Source of the DNA: Tipula vernalis
Taxonomy: Eukaryota > Arthropoda > Insecta > Diptera > Tipulidae
DNA length: 64,000 nt
Assembly: GCA_958295665.1 (NCBI GenBank)
Contig: OY282560.1
Span: forward strand, 146,064,091-146,128,090
Direction of reading: 5' to 3'
In this document: one piece after another, positions 44,114 to 55,200 of the stretch
Layout: every line of letters starts with the position of its first letter
How positions within the stretch are numbered: position 1 is the first letter of the stretch
The notes under the pieces: model-generated
Database searches by the model: none
What the model saw: the letters and a program-made list of their open reading frames with translations, nothing else
Told to the model about the DNA's origin: nothing
Translations under genes and position numbers: made by a program

Positions 44114-45274
44114 CAGCGTTGCCATATTCTCAGATTTATTTGAAAATCTCAGTTTTTGCATTTCTTATCAGATTTTCAGTTTTTTCTAACCAAAACTCAG
44201 TTTTTTCATTACGGTTTAGTTTTTTTTATTAAATTTTTATTATGTAGTTTAGTTTAATGCGTCAAAATAATAGTAACATCAAAGAATCAGAAACTGAAAC
44301 TCGTAACTATGCGGTAAATGTCACTTCGTTCAATAAAAATTCTTTACAGGAATTTTAGGGAAAAAAGTGGTGCACCATTTCCATTTACAGTGCACCATTT
44401 AGATTTATTGAATTCTCTATTTTATTATTAAGTTAGAATTATTTTAGAAATTTATGGTGACTTTTAATAAAGACTTTTAATAAAGTACATTAAAAATTAT
44501 CAAAAATTTCCAAAACAATTCTAACATAATTATTTAAAAAAATTCGGTCGGTAGTTCTAGTGTTAACATAATTAATCAATTACTGGAAATTTCATAGTGA
44601 CTCACAGTGATTTTCTTATATCTGTTGCAATGATTGCTCCTAAAAATATTATAAACAAAATACCGTCCACAGTCTCGAAACAATCATTTTTTACCAGAAA
44701 TTATTAATGTTGAGAAGCTTCAACATTTAGTTGGCAAATGGCGAGAATTGCGCTATGTGAGTTTTTCTAAGCTAAATTTAACAGAAATTAAGCATGTGGA
44801 AATATTTTGCCAATATTTTGTAATGCCAATTTTAACTATCCCGATTGCAACCGCCAATGTCGAGCGAATATTCTTTGAAATTAATTTGAATAAAAATATG
44901 AGACGAAACAAATTATAAATTTCAACTTTAATAGGAATCTTAAGAACAAAAGATTATTTGAACCAAACTAACACGACGTGTAAAAATTTTGAGCATACCA
45001 ATTTAACGTTCAAAAAGATCTACAACGTACAAAAAAAGTGTTGTAAATGATGACAAATAATATTCTTTTTTTTTATAAAAATTCCTTAAGCATTATTTTA
45101 TGTTTATGTAATTTGGATATGTCATAATAAATGTGTCAGTAACTGATAATTTATTAAACAAATCGGTTTTTTCTCTCCAGTCAGTTTTTTTTCTCTAAAC
45201 TTAGTGTAATCAGTTTTTCCACTCGAAATTCAGATTTTTCTTCAGTTTTTCGTAAAAAATAGTTGGCAACGCTG
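44114..45274 (+). mobile_element. Non-autonomous hAT element with transposase remnant
   Basis: 1161 bp, starting CAGCGTTGCCATA and ending TTGGCAACGCTG (11-bp inverted ends CAGCGTTGCCA). The flanks are GCGACACG (44106-44113) and GCAGCACG (45275-45282), an 8-bp target duplication with two differences. Inside, plus strand about 44690-44960, is the hAT C-terminal block: EKLQHLVGKWRELRYV, MPILTIPIATANVERIFFEI, then a stop after RRNKL and IGILRTKDYL. Repeated TCAGTTTTTT words lie near both ends. Most of the transposase is gone, so it relied on another copy. Confidence 0.82.
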
Positions 45275-45706
45275 GCAGCACGCCATATGAGTTGGTCGCA
45301 CTGGGGTGACGGTTTCTGTTCCGGGGGGTCGTCACTGGGATTGTCATGCGGGCGTCCTTCCCTCTTTCAGTGGCATCGGTGGCCGTCGCGACTGGGAAAC
45401 AGCATCCCGGTAGGCGGGCCGATGAGAGGGTGCCCGTGTGGCAGTTACGGCGATGATCGTCTGGAGTTGAACCTGTCACTCCGGATCGACCACTCCCGTT
45501 TTATGATTTTTAGCCGCTGAGGCCGTGGCAAAATAATTTTCAATTTCCTTTTCCCGTCTAAATTTTATTCTTCATGAGGTTATTCAAGCATGGGAATATG
45601 TCTGAAAACCCCCACGCCGCACCGTGGGTTCTAGCCAGCTACTATACCGCATCAGACCTCTATTCTCATATCTGTTAACGAGATCCCCTTGTGGGATTTC
45701 TTTACA

Positions 45707-47330
45707 CTGTTATTGACCTGTTCCCCCAGGATTCCCTTGAGGGGAGAAGAGTCCGGAAACCTTTTTCAAAGCATATAATCGGTATCGTGTAGTCACTATT
45801 CTCCACATCTGCCTTTAGCGACCTGCCAATCGTCGAGTGGCCCGTCTGAAGACATTTCCACTCAAACACGGCAGAGAGTCGTGCAGCCGTAGTGGCCGCT
45901 CTCTGCTTACCAAAGATGTCGATAGGAAGAAGGTAGAACATAGCCTCCAGAGCACGTGTAGGGGTTGTCCTCAGTGCCCCGCTTATAAGCAAGCAGGCCG
46001 TTCTCCTATACCTTCTCTATCTTATTCTTATAAGTTTTCTTGTTTAGTGCTGGCCACCACACACTCACCCCGTACATCAGAATCGGTCTGACTACAGCGG
46101 TGACGAGCCAGTGTACCAGCTCTGGTTTTAGACCCCATCTTCTACCGACGGCGTTCCTACATGAGTACAGAGCCATGGTGGACTTCTTTACTCTCTCTAA
46201 AATATTGGGCATCCAATTTAGCTTACTGCCCAAGATTATGCCCAGAAATCTTGCCTTATCAGTAAAGGCCAGTGCCGTGCCATTTAAGGTAGGAGGGACC
46301 ACTACCGGAATTTTATATTTCTTGGTGAAGAGTACCAGCTCTGTTTTTGATGGATTTATACCCAGCCACATTTGTTGGCCCACTTTGTAATGATTCCGAG
46401 CGCGTGTTGCATGACTTCCTTAATCGTGCCTAGGTACTTCCCCGAGATCGCGATCGCTACGTCATCTGCATACGCTATCACCCCTATTCCCTCCCTCTCC
46501 AGTTCCAAAAGTAAACCATTGATAATTATATTCCAGAGAAGAGGTGATAGGACACCACCTTGCGGAGTTCCTCTAACTACTCGCCTGCTAATGGTGGATT
46601 CCCCCATATCCGCGTTAATAATCCTGTATTCTAGCATCTGATTTATCAACCTCCCTAAGGGGTAGTCCACATCTAAGAAAGACAGTCCTTCCCGAACTGC
46701 CTCCGTCCTGACATTGTTAAAGGCGCCCTCTATATCGAGGAAGGCTACCATACAGTACTCTTTCGAGTGGATTGATTTCTCAATTGTTCGCACCAGGGAA
46801 TGCAGAGCCGTGTCCACAGATCTCCCTTTCCAGTACGCATGCTGAGAATTCGCCCAATTACTGGGTTTTATTTTTGCACGTATGTACTCGTCGATCAGTC
46901 TTTCCAATGTTTTCAACAGAAAGGATGATAGAGTTATAGGTCTTAGGTCTGTGAATTCTTCCCCGTTTTCGGGATGAAAATCACCCTAACCTCTGTCCAT
47001 TTCCTAGGAATATAATTCAGTTTTAGACACCCCCCTAAAGATCACCTCCAGCCATGGGAGAATGATCGACGAGTGTTTTTGCAATTCCGCTGGGTTGATA
47101 CCGTCCGGGCCTGCCGATTTATAGGGTTTAAAGCCGTTTAGTGCCCATAGCATCCGGTTTTTGCACACGATTTCCTCCGGGCACCCCGACGATAATTTTT
47201 CCATATTCCTACCAAGCTCCGTCGACACACCCACACTACCTGGGAAATGGCTATCCAACAGAAGCGCCAAAGATTTCCCACTAGACGTTGTCCACAGCCC
47301 ATCTGGTTTAATTAAGTAACTAGGGCTCGA
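45707..47330 (-). pseudogene. Reverse transcriptase part of the LINE
   Basis: In minus-strand order: LWALNGFKPYKSAGPDGINP (RT block 0/1), then VAFLDIEGAFNNVRTEAV (first catalytic Asp), RRVVRGTPQGGVLSPLLWN and VIAYADDVAIAIS (YADD), KTELVLFTKKYK, then GIILGSKLNWMPNILERV, STMALYSCRNAVGRRWGLKP (thumb) and SGALRTTPTRALEAMFYLLP. Frame changes occur near 46.98, 46.37 and 46.0 kb. The piece ends at RSIT, where the 5.3 kb insertion begins. The endonuclease domain is missing because of 5' truncation. Confidence 0.88.
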
Positions 47331-47490
47331 AGCCTGTAGTGCTGACATGAAAGGTGGGTTATATTTGTGTTCATCATCACCACCGGTCATAATCCGTTGA
47401 TGAAAAATCACTATTGGTTCCGGCCCCTATCCGGATTCGAACGTGGTACCTCCTTATCCAACCGCCGCAACTTTAACCACTGCGAGAAAA
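47331..47490 (-). mobile_element. 5' part of SINE copy 2
   Basis: On the minus strand it opens with GCAGTGGTTAAAG (A box) and has an altered B box (CGTTCGAATCCGG), then the body with GATGAAAAATC and CACCTTTCATGTCAGCACTA shared with copy 1. It ends at the AGCCTGTAG duplication, where the LINE interrupts it; the remainder is at 39500-39546. Confidence 0.8.
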
Positions 47491-49115
47491 AGCCTAGCTC
47501 GTTTCACTAATTTGCTGCTTTCGTTTGAATGTTATTGTTTAATTTGACGGTATTTTTTGAAGAACCAATTGTGGCAGATTATTAGTTTGAAGTGGTTGTG
47601 GTTGGCTGTTAAAATTTCCGAAGTTAATTTTCAATTGTCTAGGTACTTTTTTACTATTTTGGTGGTTTGGTGCGGAAATTACTTAGGTTTGTTGGTTATG
47701 TGTTATTTGTCAAATTATGTTGTACCAAGGTGCCTATCATGCATACTAAGAGTGGTTTCTGTTTGGAGTTATAAATCATTTGGTTTATTCAGTTTTCGTT
47801 GGTGTCCATATTTTGTTGTGCTTACAGGTTACTTACTTAAGTCGAAGATACAATTAGGTTTTTGCTCTTGTAATTGCTATTTTTCCTTTACTTTGTGTTG
47901 AGCTGGTTTATATATGTATGCTTCATCGATTTTTAAACTTGGAAGATTTTAAATTTAATTTTATTTTAGGTAATAAGATAATTTCTAGGTAATATAGGCA
48001 GTTTAGAAAGAAGTCAATAGGAACATTTTTGACCTACCAAACACTTCCCTTATTCATTCTTCCTCCAAAAGCCAACAAACAATTTTGCTTCATGCCAAAA
48101 CATTAATAATACATCAAAAACTATCTTTAGTTTATATTCTACGTACTATCAATTTCTCTTCAAATATAGATATATTTTTATTAATTACTTATTATTTACA
48201 AATTATAAATTGATAATTAAAATATTAATAAATTTTTTTGTTTTCTCAGTTATAACTAGAAACTATTTTTTAACTATATCATAATAATATCATAATAATA
48301 ATAAAGAAAAAATAAATAACTTAAAAACATTAAACAAAAAAAAAAAAAAAATTAAAAACAAATTATCAAATTTTAATTTTATTATGGCTTGATAAACTAA
48401 CATATAAAAACTATAAAAAAATAAAAACAACTAAATAAAATTATTAAAACCAATAATAAAAATTAAAATACGATTATTAATTAAATACATAAAAATAAAA
48501 TTTGGATTTTTGTCCTTTTATTGTTTTCTATCGTTAAGAAAAGAATAAAAACAAAAATTTTAAAATTAGCAATATATATAATATATTAGCTGCTAATTAA
48601 ATTATTATTTTCAACACTAAATCTAATTAATAAAATAATTAATATTACAATTTTGTTTTTTTTTTTTTTGTTAAATTTCCTTATTATACAAAAATAATTT
48701 AAATTTAAAAGTATTCAAAAAAAAGTTTGTTTTATACAGGTTTTTGTAGAGATTTTGGTTTGTTTCTAAGATATAATGGAAATTTTGTTATACATTCATA
48801 TTACATTATATAGTTGAATATAGTGGTGCTATAGTATTGGAATAATCTGTCGCTATAGTATCACGATAGAACATTGTTTTACGCAACCACAGTACTTTTA
48901 ATTTTACATTAGTAATTAACGTTTTTTTAGAAAATACATAAAATTACCAAATACAAAAAAATTAAGGTGATTAAAAATAAAGAAGAAAAATATCTACTGT
49001 GACACAAATAACCAAAAAAATAAACAAAAAAAATGAATTTTGTCTTATCGCTACGATCCTTCTTGACCTTTGTCAAAATACATGTGTATTACAGCTGTAT
49101 TTATTTTACACACAT
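47491..49115. other. No supported gene; extremely AT-rich from 48.1 kb
   Basis: A 114-codon plus frame at 47557-47901 is hydrophobic but resembles nothing and sits in a T/G-biased stretch. From 48.1 to 49.0 kb the DNA is almost all A/T. Confidence 0.4.
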
Positions 49116-49118
49116 TCT

Positions 49119-49460
49119 GGGGTGGGATTTTGCACAAAAGGCGAGAAGAGAATTTATCTCTCTTTTTAAAAGAATAAGTTTTTACTCCATTTCATTCGGT
49201 CAATGTCGCTTTTTCTATTGCGATCTCAGTCAATTATATTATGTATAAGAGCTATCTCTTTTTCTCCGCTTCGACCACGTACCTTCGTTGGTGAGAGACA
49301 CAGACGAATGATAGTTGAAATAGAATATCATTTTATTTTGGATAGTTGAGATCGCATTAATAAAATATATTTCTACTGAGCGAAATAGTGTTCGTATTCA
49401 GTTTAAGTAAAAGAGACACAAAACTCGCTTCTCGCTTTTTGTGCAAAATCCCAGTCCTGA
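49119..49460. mobile_element. MITE with GGGATTTTGCACAAAA ends
   Basis: The left end CTGGGGTGGGATTTTGCACA and the complement of the right end GACTGGGATTTTGCACAAAA are inverted repeats that run on through GCGAGAAG. An inner pair (TTGCGATCTCAGTC / GTTGAGATCGCATT) extends the fold. About 340 bp; target site unclear. Confidence 0.65.
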
Positions 49461-49578
49461 TCTTCAAACATTTACATATAAACATAAAAAATAAATTAAA
49501 ATTAAAAACACAACAAAAATAGCTAACTAATAATTCGTTCGTTTATACTCCTTTTACTACACAAAAAAAAATCTCAAT

Positions 49579-51683
49579 TTACTCATCTATCCTAGAATTT
49601 TCTTCCGGTATTTTTTCTGGCGGCTCTTCTTCTGGCTCATCAGTCGTAACATCGTCGGATGATTCTTTTTCCTTTTCAGGATGTTCTTCTTCATTTAGTA
49701 CGTCCGCCACCTTTTCAATGACGACTGATGGCGGCTCGTCCGGTTCATTTTGAGATTCCGGCAGCTCAATTGCATTCGTCGTTAATTTATTATCTTCTGG
49801 CGAAATCATACTGTTATCAACTGTTTTATTAAGAACTAGCTGTTCCGCTGAAACGATAACAACTGGTAAATCGGTCGTGGTACCATAAGGAACTGCAGCT
49901 TCATCATTTATATATTGAACGTTATCACCTTCTGTTTCTTCTGCTGATTGCAACGTCTCTGGTGGCAGCGTTATTTGAGCGTGTGATATAATCAATGCTG
50001 GTAATGGTAAAATTGGGAACGGTGTGGTTCCCTGGTCTTTATTTTCATGTCCACCCGTTACAAGTTGAACTTGAGCTTCTGGATGTGGTAGAAGTGGTGC
50101 TTGAACCGGAAACGGAACAATAACTTGGATAATCGAAGGTGGTGGTTGCATTACCGGATTCGGATTATTAATCGCAATTTGTGTTTGAATTATTTTTGGC
50201 TCAGTTGGATATCGGACGGCTGGTTGTGGCACAATACAATGGGCCACACCCAAAAGACGTGCTTGTTGCAATTCCATAGCTGTAATCAAGTCGGGTAGGT
50301 CATCGTCACAGAGCACCGGATTTTCTGTAAATATATATAAATATAAAACATATTTACCAATCAATGTACAGTAACGACTTGTTAAATTATTTAATTACCT
50401 TGCAATATAATTTCCAATTTATTTGGAACTCCATGATTTGTGCAACGTGTGCGTGCCACCAATTCCGGAGAAATTTGCATGATCATATTATTTGAAAAAT
50501 CAGCCAAACACAAAACTGGTAATCCATGGAAATCACGATTCAGCGATGTCAATATATTGTAAGAAACATTAAGGATTGATAGAGATGGCAAAAACGTCTA
50601 AAAAAAATAAAATAACAAATTATAGTAAAAAAACAAAACATTTTTATAAGCCAAAAATTTAATACTTTTGATGTTTCCTCCAGTGTGGTGATTTGATTGT
50701 AAGAAATGTCCAATATTTCCAATTCTTCCAATCCAATAAAATCGTCTGGTGAAATCCGTTGCAATTTATTATTCGACAATTTCAAGATTCGTAATTTATT
50801 TAATCCCATGAGTGCACCATCCAAACTAAACAACAAATTATGTTTCAAATCCAATTCGGTAATAAACGTATTTGACTCAATTTGATTTTCGCCAATACCG
50901 ATAATCCGCTGAATTCGATTGTAGGACAAATCGAGTATACGCAAATAACGTAAATTTGTTATTTCTTTGAGTGAAAATTCATCGATGAGATTGCAACTGA
51001 AGTTGGCCACACGAAGTAAACGTATCGATTGTAATGATCCATTTATATTTCGTATTTTATTGTGCGCCATCTGTAGATCATCTATTAATTCAGCATCCTG
51101 GAACTCGTCTTCGGCCAAATATTCAATTTCATTATTTGATATGAAGAGTCGCGTCAATTTGCTGGCATGTCGCAAATTACCACCAAGTGTTCTTAAACGA
51201 TTGTCATGAAAATAGAGCGATTCCAAATTTGGAAGGTATCTGAATCCAATCGGAAGATATTCAATTTTATTGAACTGGGCCAAGATCATCAGTAAATAGG
51301 GTGATTTTGGTGGTAGCTCATCCTCTAGTGTGGTCAACTCGTTTGAATTAATAAAAAGTAATTTTAAATTCGTTAAATTTCTTATCGTTCCATTCAGCGA
51401 GGTCAAATTATTTTTGCCAACATGCAAATTAACCATTGCGGCCGGAAAGGAATCTGCTTCCAATTTCGATATTTGGTTTGCCGCTAATACTAAATGCCGT
51501 AATTTTGTTAGCGCTTTGAAATCGTATGAATGAACAGTTTTGATGCGGCCACGTGCAAAGTCAAGCGTACCAATATTCGGCATATGATCAAATATCTCAT
51601 ATGGTATTTCCTCCAAGTTATTATCGCTCAAGCTTAAGAATTCTGTATGACTTAATCCACGAAATGTTGATACTGGTAGATTA
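49579..51683 (-). CDS. Leucine-rich repeat protein, extracellular type (5' exon(s) missing)
   Basis: Three exons on the minus strand: 51683-50666, 50597-50399, 50324-49579, with GT/AG introns and matching phase, at least 654 residues. There are sixteen LRRs of 22-25 residues (for example LEILDISYNQITTLE), with an LxxLxLxxNxI pattern and no gaps. They end in a short Cys-poor cap (NPVLCDDDLPDLITAM) similar to an LRR C-terminal flank. The last 200 residues are Pro-rich, then acidic (EEEHPEKEKESSDDVTTDEP). No transmembrane segment follows, so it is probably secreted or membrane-anchored by other means. The first coding exon visible begins in phase 2 at an acceptor (TTTACAG), so the start and signal peptide lie upstream, beyond the neighbouring gene. 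I cannot assign a named orthologue. Confidence 0.85.
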
Positions 51684-51750
51684 CTGTAAAAAAATTTGGT
51701 TAAAATAAAAAAAAACAATTATAGACGGTTTAATATTTAAGAAAACAGTT

Positions 51751-52269
51751 TTATTTCTTTAAATCAAAATCAATAAATTGTTCGGGAGTAACAGCCATGT
51801 AACAATAAACACCACCATTGGGACATTTTTTAACCGTCATGAATGCTTTACCATCTTCAGACTTGTGGCATAAAACGGGTTGAAGGGGACCAGTCCGTGG
51901 CAATGCTGGAATATTTCGGGCAATTTCATTACCAAGCACTTCGGCTAGAGGACTTAGCTTTTCCGGTGGTATATGCTTAAATGGATGCACAAATATTACT
52001 GGCTCAGAGTCTAAGATTAAACGCAAGAAATCGGCATATTCCACCACAATCGATTTACTCATACGTTTTTGATCGCATTCTAAACTAACTTCTTTAATTT
52101 TTAATACCCATTGCATGACACGCACCCGATCTGATGGATTATTCAATTTCAATGATGCACGATGACCAATCACTTCAATATTATCAGAAATTGCACGTTT
52201 TGTTACCCGTCGATATTCGGCCCATTCACAATCTGTGCCGACACCTTTTTTTGGGGTAATGTACGCCAT
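51751..52269 (-). CDS. DUF4485-like small protein (172 residues)
   Basis: Intronless minus-strand gene starting MAYITPKKGVG at 52269. The centre (about residues 36-115) has the DUF4485 pattern: a hydrophobic start, a conserved Arg-containing turn (PSDRVRVMQWVLKIKE), a Tyr-Ala-rich helix (YADFLRLIL) and EPVIFVHPFKHIPPEKLSPL. In characterised eukaryotes this domain occurs in proteins of cilia and centrosomes; function here is unknown. The last third (CHKSEDGKAFMTVKKCPNGG) is not recognised. Its stop lies only 67 bp from the first visible exon of the LRR gene on the same strand, so it is nested in an intron of that gene or closely abuts it. Confidence 0.7.
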   Translation of the reverse strand: MAYITPKKGVGTDCEWAEYRRVTKRAISDNIEVIGHRASLKLNNPSDRVRVMQWVLKIKEVSLECDQKRMSKSIVVEYADFLRLILDSEPVIFVHPFKHIPPEKLSPLAEVLGNEIARNIPALPRTGPLQPVLCHKSEDGKAFMTVKKCPNGGVYCYMAVTPEQFIDFDLKK

Positions 52270-55200
52270 AATTTATTATATATAACACACAATTAATTTA
52301 CGATAAATTTTATAAGAGCGTTAGAAAATTTACAGACAAACAAATGCCATACGAAATTCAGTACGGCATACTATTCCCAAAATAATCAAATTAAATCGGT
52401 CGGTGTCTACTCAGTTTATTGTAAAATGTTGTTTTCTTATTTTGTAAACGGTTGCGATTAGTTATTAAATGCACGAGTAAAAACAAAATGAAATTTCTAA
52501 TTCAAAATAATGTTTTCAAAAGAAATAAATATTTATTTTTCCAATATCAAGATGATTGATGGGAGGGTGTGTGTAATACAATATTTCAATTGATTTGCTT
52601 GTCGTTAACATACGATAATGGTATGGTGTACACATTATTGGGAATGTACGTTGCTAAGGAAATTGCTTTTATACTAGAATCGATGCTGGAAACGTATTAG
52701 TACTTCTTATAAATCGATTTCAATAGAAATAACTTTCCAGTCAAGTCGTTATTGCGTTATTATTTTTTTTCATACATACGATCCAAAGTAATAATAATTG
52801 ATTGATTTTTATTAAATCATAATAATTAATTTATTTATTTGTCGCACGACCTGCTATTGACCTATGTACCAAAAGTTGAGAATAATTGATCTTCATTTAT
52901 TCGTAAGATAAACCAGAAAATTGCTCTATACACAAACATTCACAGAAACAAATGTACAATATTGTTGTTATTCATTTTAGTCTTAACAATTTTTTTTCTT
53001 TTGTTTTTTATCATTAATATCATCATATTTAATTTAATATTTTTCATTTTCTTTCTTATTATTATAATTTTTTTGTTTTGTTTTGTTTTTTTTTTTTTAA
53101 GAAAAGATAACTTTTTTTTTGTGATAAATTAAATGTCTTTATTTTACTTATCTCAAAAACAAAATGTTAAGAAAAATATGAAACTTCTTTTGCTGTTTAT
53201 GTGTTGTGTTTACTTCTTATTTAATTAATAATCTCGGAAAATATGATGGGCATTTCATTTTCTTATCCCAAAAAAAAAACAAAAATGTTGTGTACATACT
53301 TTATTTAGTGTCAGTTACATTTAACAGATTAACATAAGATATTATGGATTTTAGGAATATTTCTTTTTTAAAATTTTGTTTCGGTATCTTAATTTTAATC
53401 CGTTGCTTGAGTTGTACGATATAACATTTATAACGTTGTTGTCAATATTGTTAGTGGTAGCTCTCATTAGTTGACTAGAATATTTGTTTTAATTACAAAT
53501 AAAGTGTTTCATGTAAGGAGTCAATTCATACAATAATATGGAATTTTTATTTACACATAGAAGTGTATATGATCAAATGTGATGATAAGCTTTCAAATGA
53601 TAATGATAAGTTCAATTTTAATGGGTGAAATACTTAATGAGTAATTTTTAAGTTACACAAAAAATATTCCTTATCGCCTTTTTGGTAACCTTTCATTTTT
53701 CACCCCCAATCCGCCAAAGGTCATTTGTAATTATAAATAAAAAAATTCTACCTTAAAATACCACCGCATATATGTAGCCACCCGCGCACCAATACGATCT
53801 ACAAGCTAGGTCGCAATTAAAATTTCTGAAATATTTCCATAAGACATTAATTATAAAGAAAAGCCACAAAACAACAAAATAATACACGTCTCTCATTATT
53901 TCATTCATGAATATTTTCACATAATAAAAATTCCAAAAATTCATAATAAAAATATGTATAATTTTTATTTTATAAATAAACTTATCAAAAATAAAAGCTA
54001 TTTATAAAAATTTTTGTTCTATAAAAAAAAAGACGAACGAATCACAAACATCTTAAAATGCACTTGACATCTTCTCGGCACTTTATTAATTTGTAGTTAA
54101 TTTTTTATTTTTTTTTTTTATATATATATATACATATATAAATTAATAATAATATTTTTTTTTATATTCTGGCGCAATTTAATTTAATTACATGCTTTAT
54201 TTGTCACATATTGCCTTCAGAATATTAATTATGTACATTTTTTTTTGTATCATATCAGTAATTAAATTATTAAAATTTTGTATTTACGCATATTTTTCAA
54301 TTTTACAAATTAATTTATTGAAAATATATTTAAGTGTATTTTTTAGAGAGAACTGGGGTGATAACAATAAGATGATTAAAATTATATATATGTATATATA
54401 TATGCGCGCGAGACATATCGTGCTCATATTTTATAATTTTGGGATAGGTTATGTGTGGTCATTAACATGCATATGGCTACGCCGTATGGGTTGTACGAGA
54501 TAATAATGTATGTTCTGTTTTGTTGAGAACAATCAAATACAATTGAGTCATAAGAAATATTATCGATGGTGTTCTATAAAACCAACACAACACAACAAGT
54601 GAAATTTTTAAAAAAAATTTAGTTTTTGAGTTGTGTTGATTTTCTAGAAAACCATAATTTTTTGGTCCAAAAGCTTTATGTATACCAAAACAAAGTTATC
54701 TTCTGCCTAATCTTAGGAGGAACTGAAATTAAGTTTTTTTTAATTTAGGTACGAGTATAAGGCATAGTATACGGTTTTTTCATTTTAATGTAGGTAATTA
54801 TATGTTTCGATAGAAAAATTTCTTACCCAAAACGATTATTGCGCCTTATTACGAGAAGGGCTAAGCTTTCCTTCATGACACACTCATTAAACTACACTAT
54901 GGTCTAGTTTTCAAAAGAAGTAAAATAAACAGGATATACTTAAAGTTCAAAATAGAGCCACCAAGGCTTTCTGGGTCTGTCAAAGAGTCTATAGACGGGG
55001 AGGTTTTGTAAAAATATGAATATTGTCCAAATTAGTTTTACTATAGTTTATGTGAAATCTAAATTATACCCCCCGCGCTTACTAAAATTTTTTGATTAAC
55101 TCATCTTGGAATAACAAAAAGAAGAAAGCAAAAAAAATTCGAGTTCTGTCAGTGAATAGAAAAGAATAGAAAGTTCTACCCAAAGGGAAACATTGAAAAA

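Larger units (their letters stand above)
40413..45706. mobile_element. 5.3-kb insertion inside the LINE
   Basis: It is bounded by ACAG at 40409-40412 and 45707-45710. On the minus strand it starts TGTAAAG and ends GGTAACA, so TG...CA with a 4-bp duplication, as for an LTR element. I could not find a matching LTR pair, so the class is unsure. Inside are a hAT remnant (40843-41872), a palindrome (41933-41983), a MITE (42478-42890), a second hAT (44114-45274) and GC-richer patches at about 43.34-43.44, 44.03-44.11 and 45.28-45.53 kb with no recognisable protein. It may be several events rather than one. Confidence 0.55.
39547..47330 (-). mobile_element. 5'-truncated RNase H-bearing LINE (I/LOA-like), itself interrupted
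   Basis: A non-LTR retrotransposon inserted in a SINE: AGCCTGTAG flanks it on both sides (39538-39546 and 47331-47339). On the minus strand it starts within ORF2, just upstream of the reverse transcriptase, and ends in a short 3' UTR with CTAACCTAACCTAGC, the TAACC-type tail seen in I-group and LOA LINEs. A 5.3 kb insertion (40413-45706) splits it between the reverse transcriptase and RNase H parts. Truncation at the 5' end is the normal result of incomplete reverse transcription. Confidence 0.8.

Noticed and set aside
47557..47901. 114-codon hydrophobic plus-strand frame
   Set aside because: No motif, no plausible start context or splice partner, and the T/G bias alone gives many hydrophobic codons.
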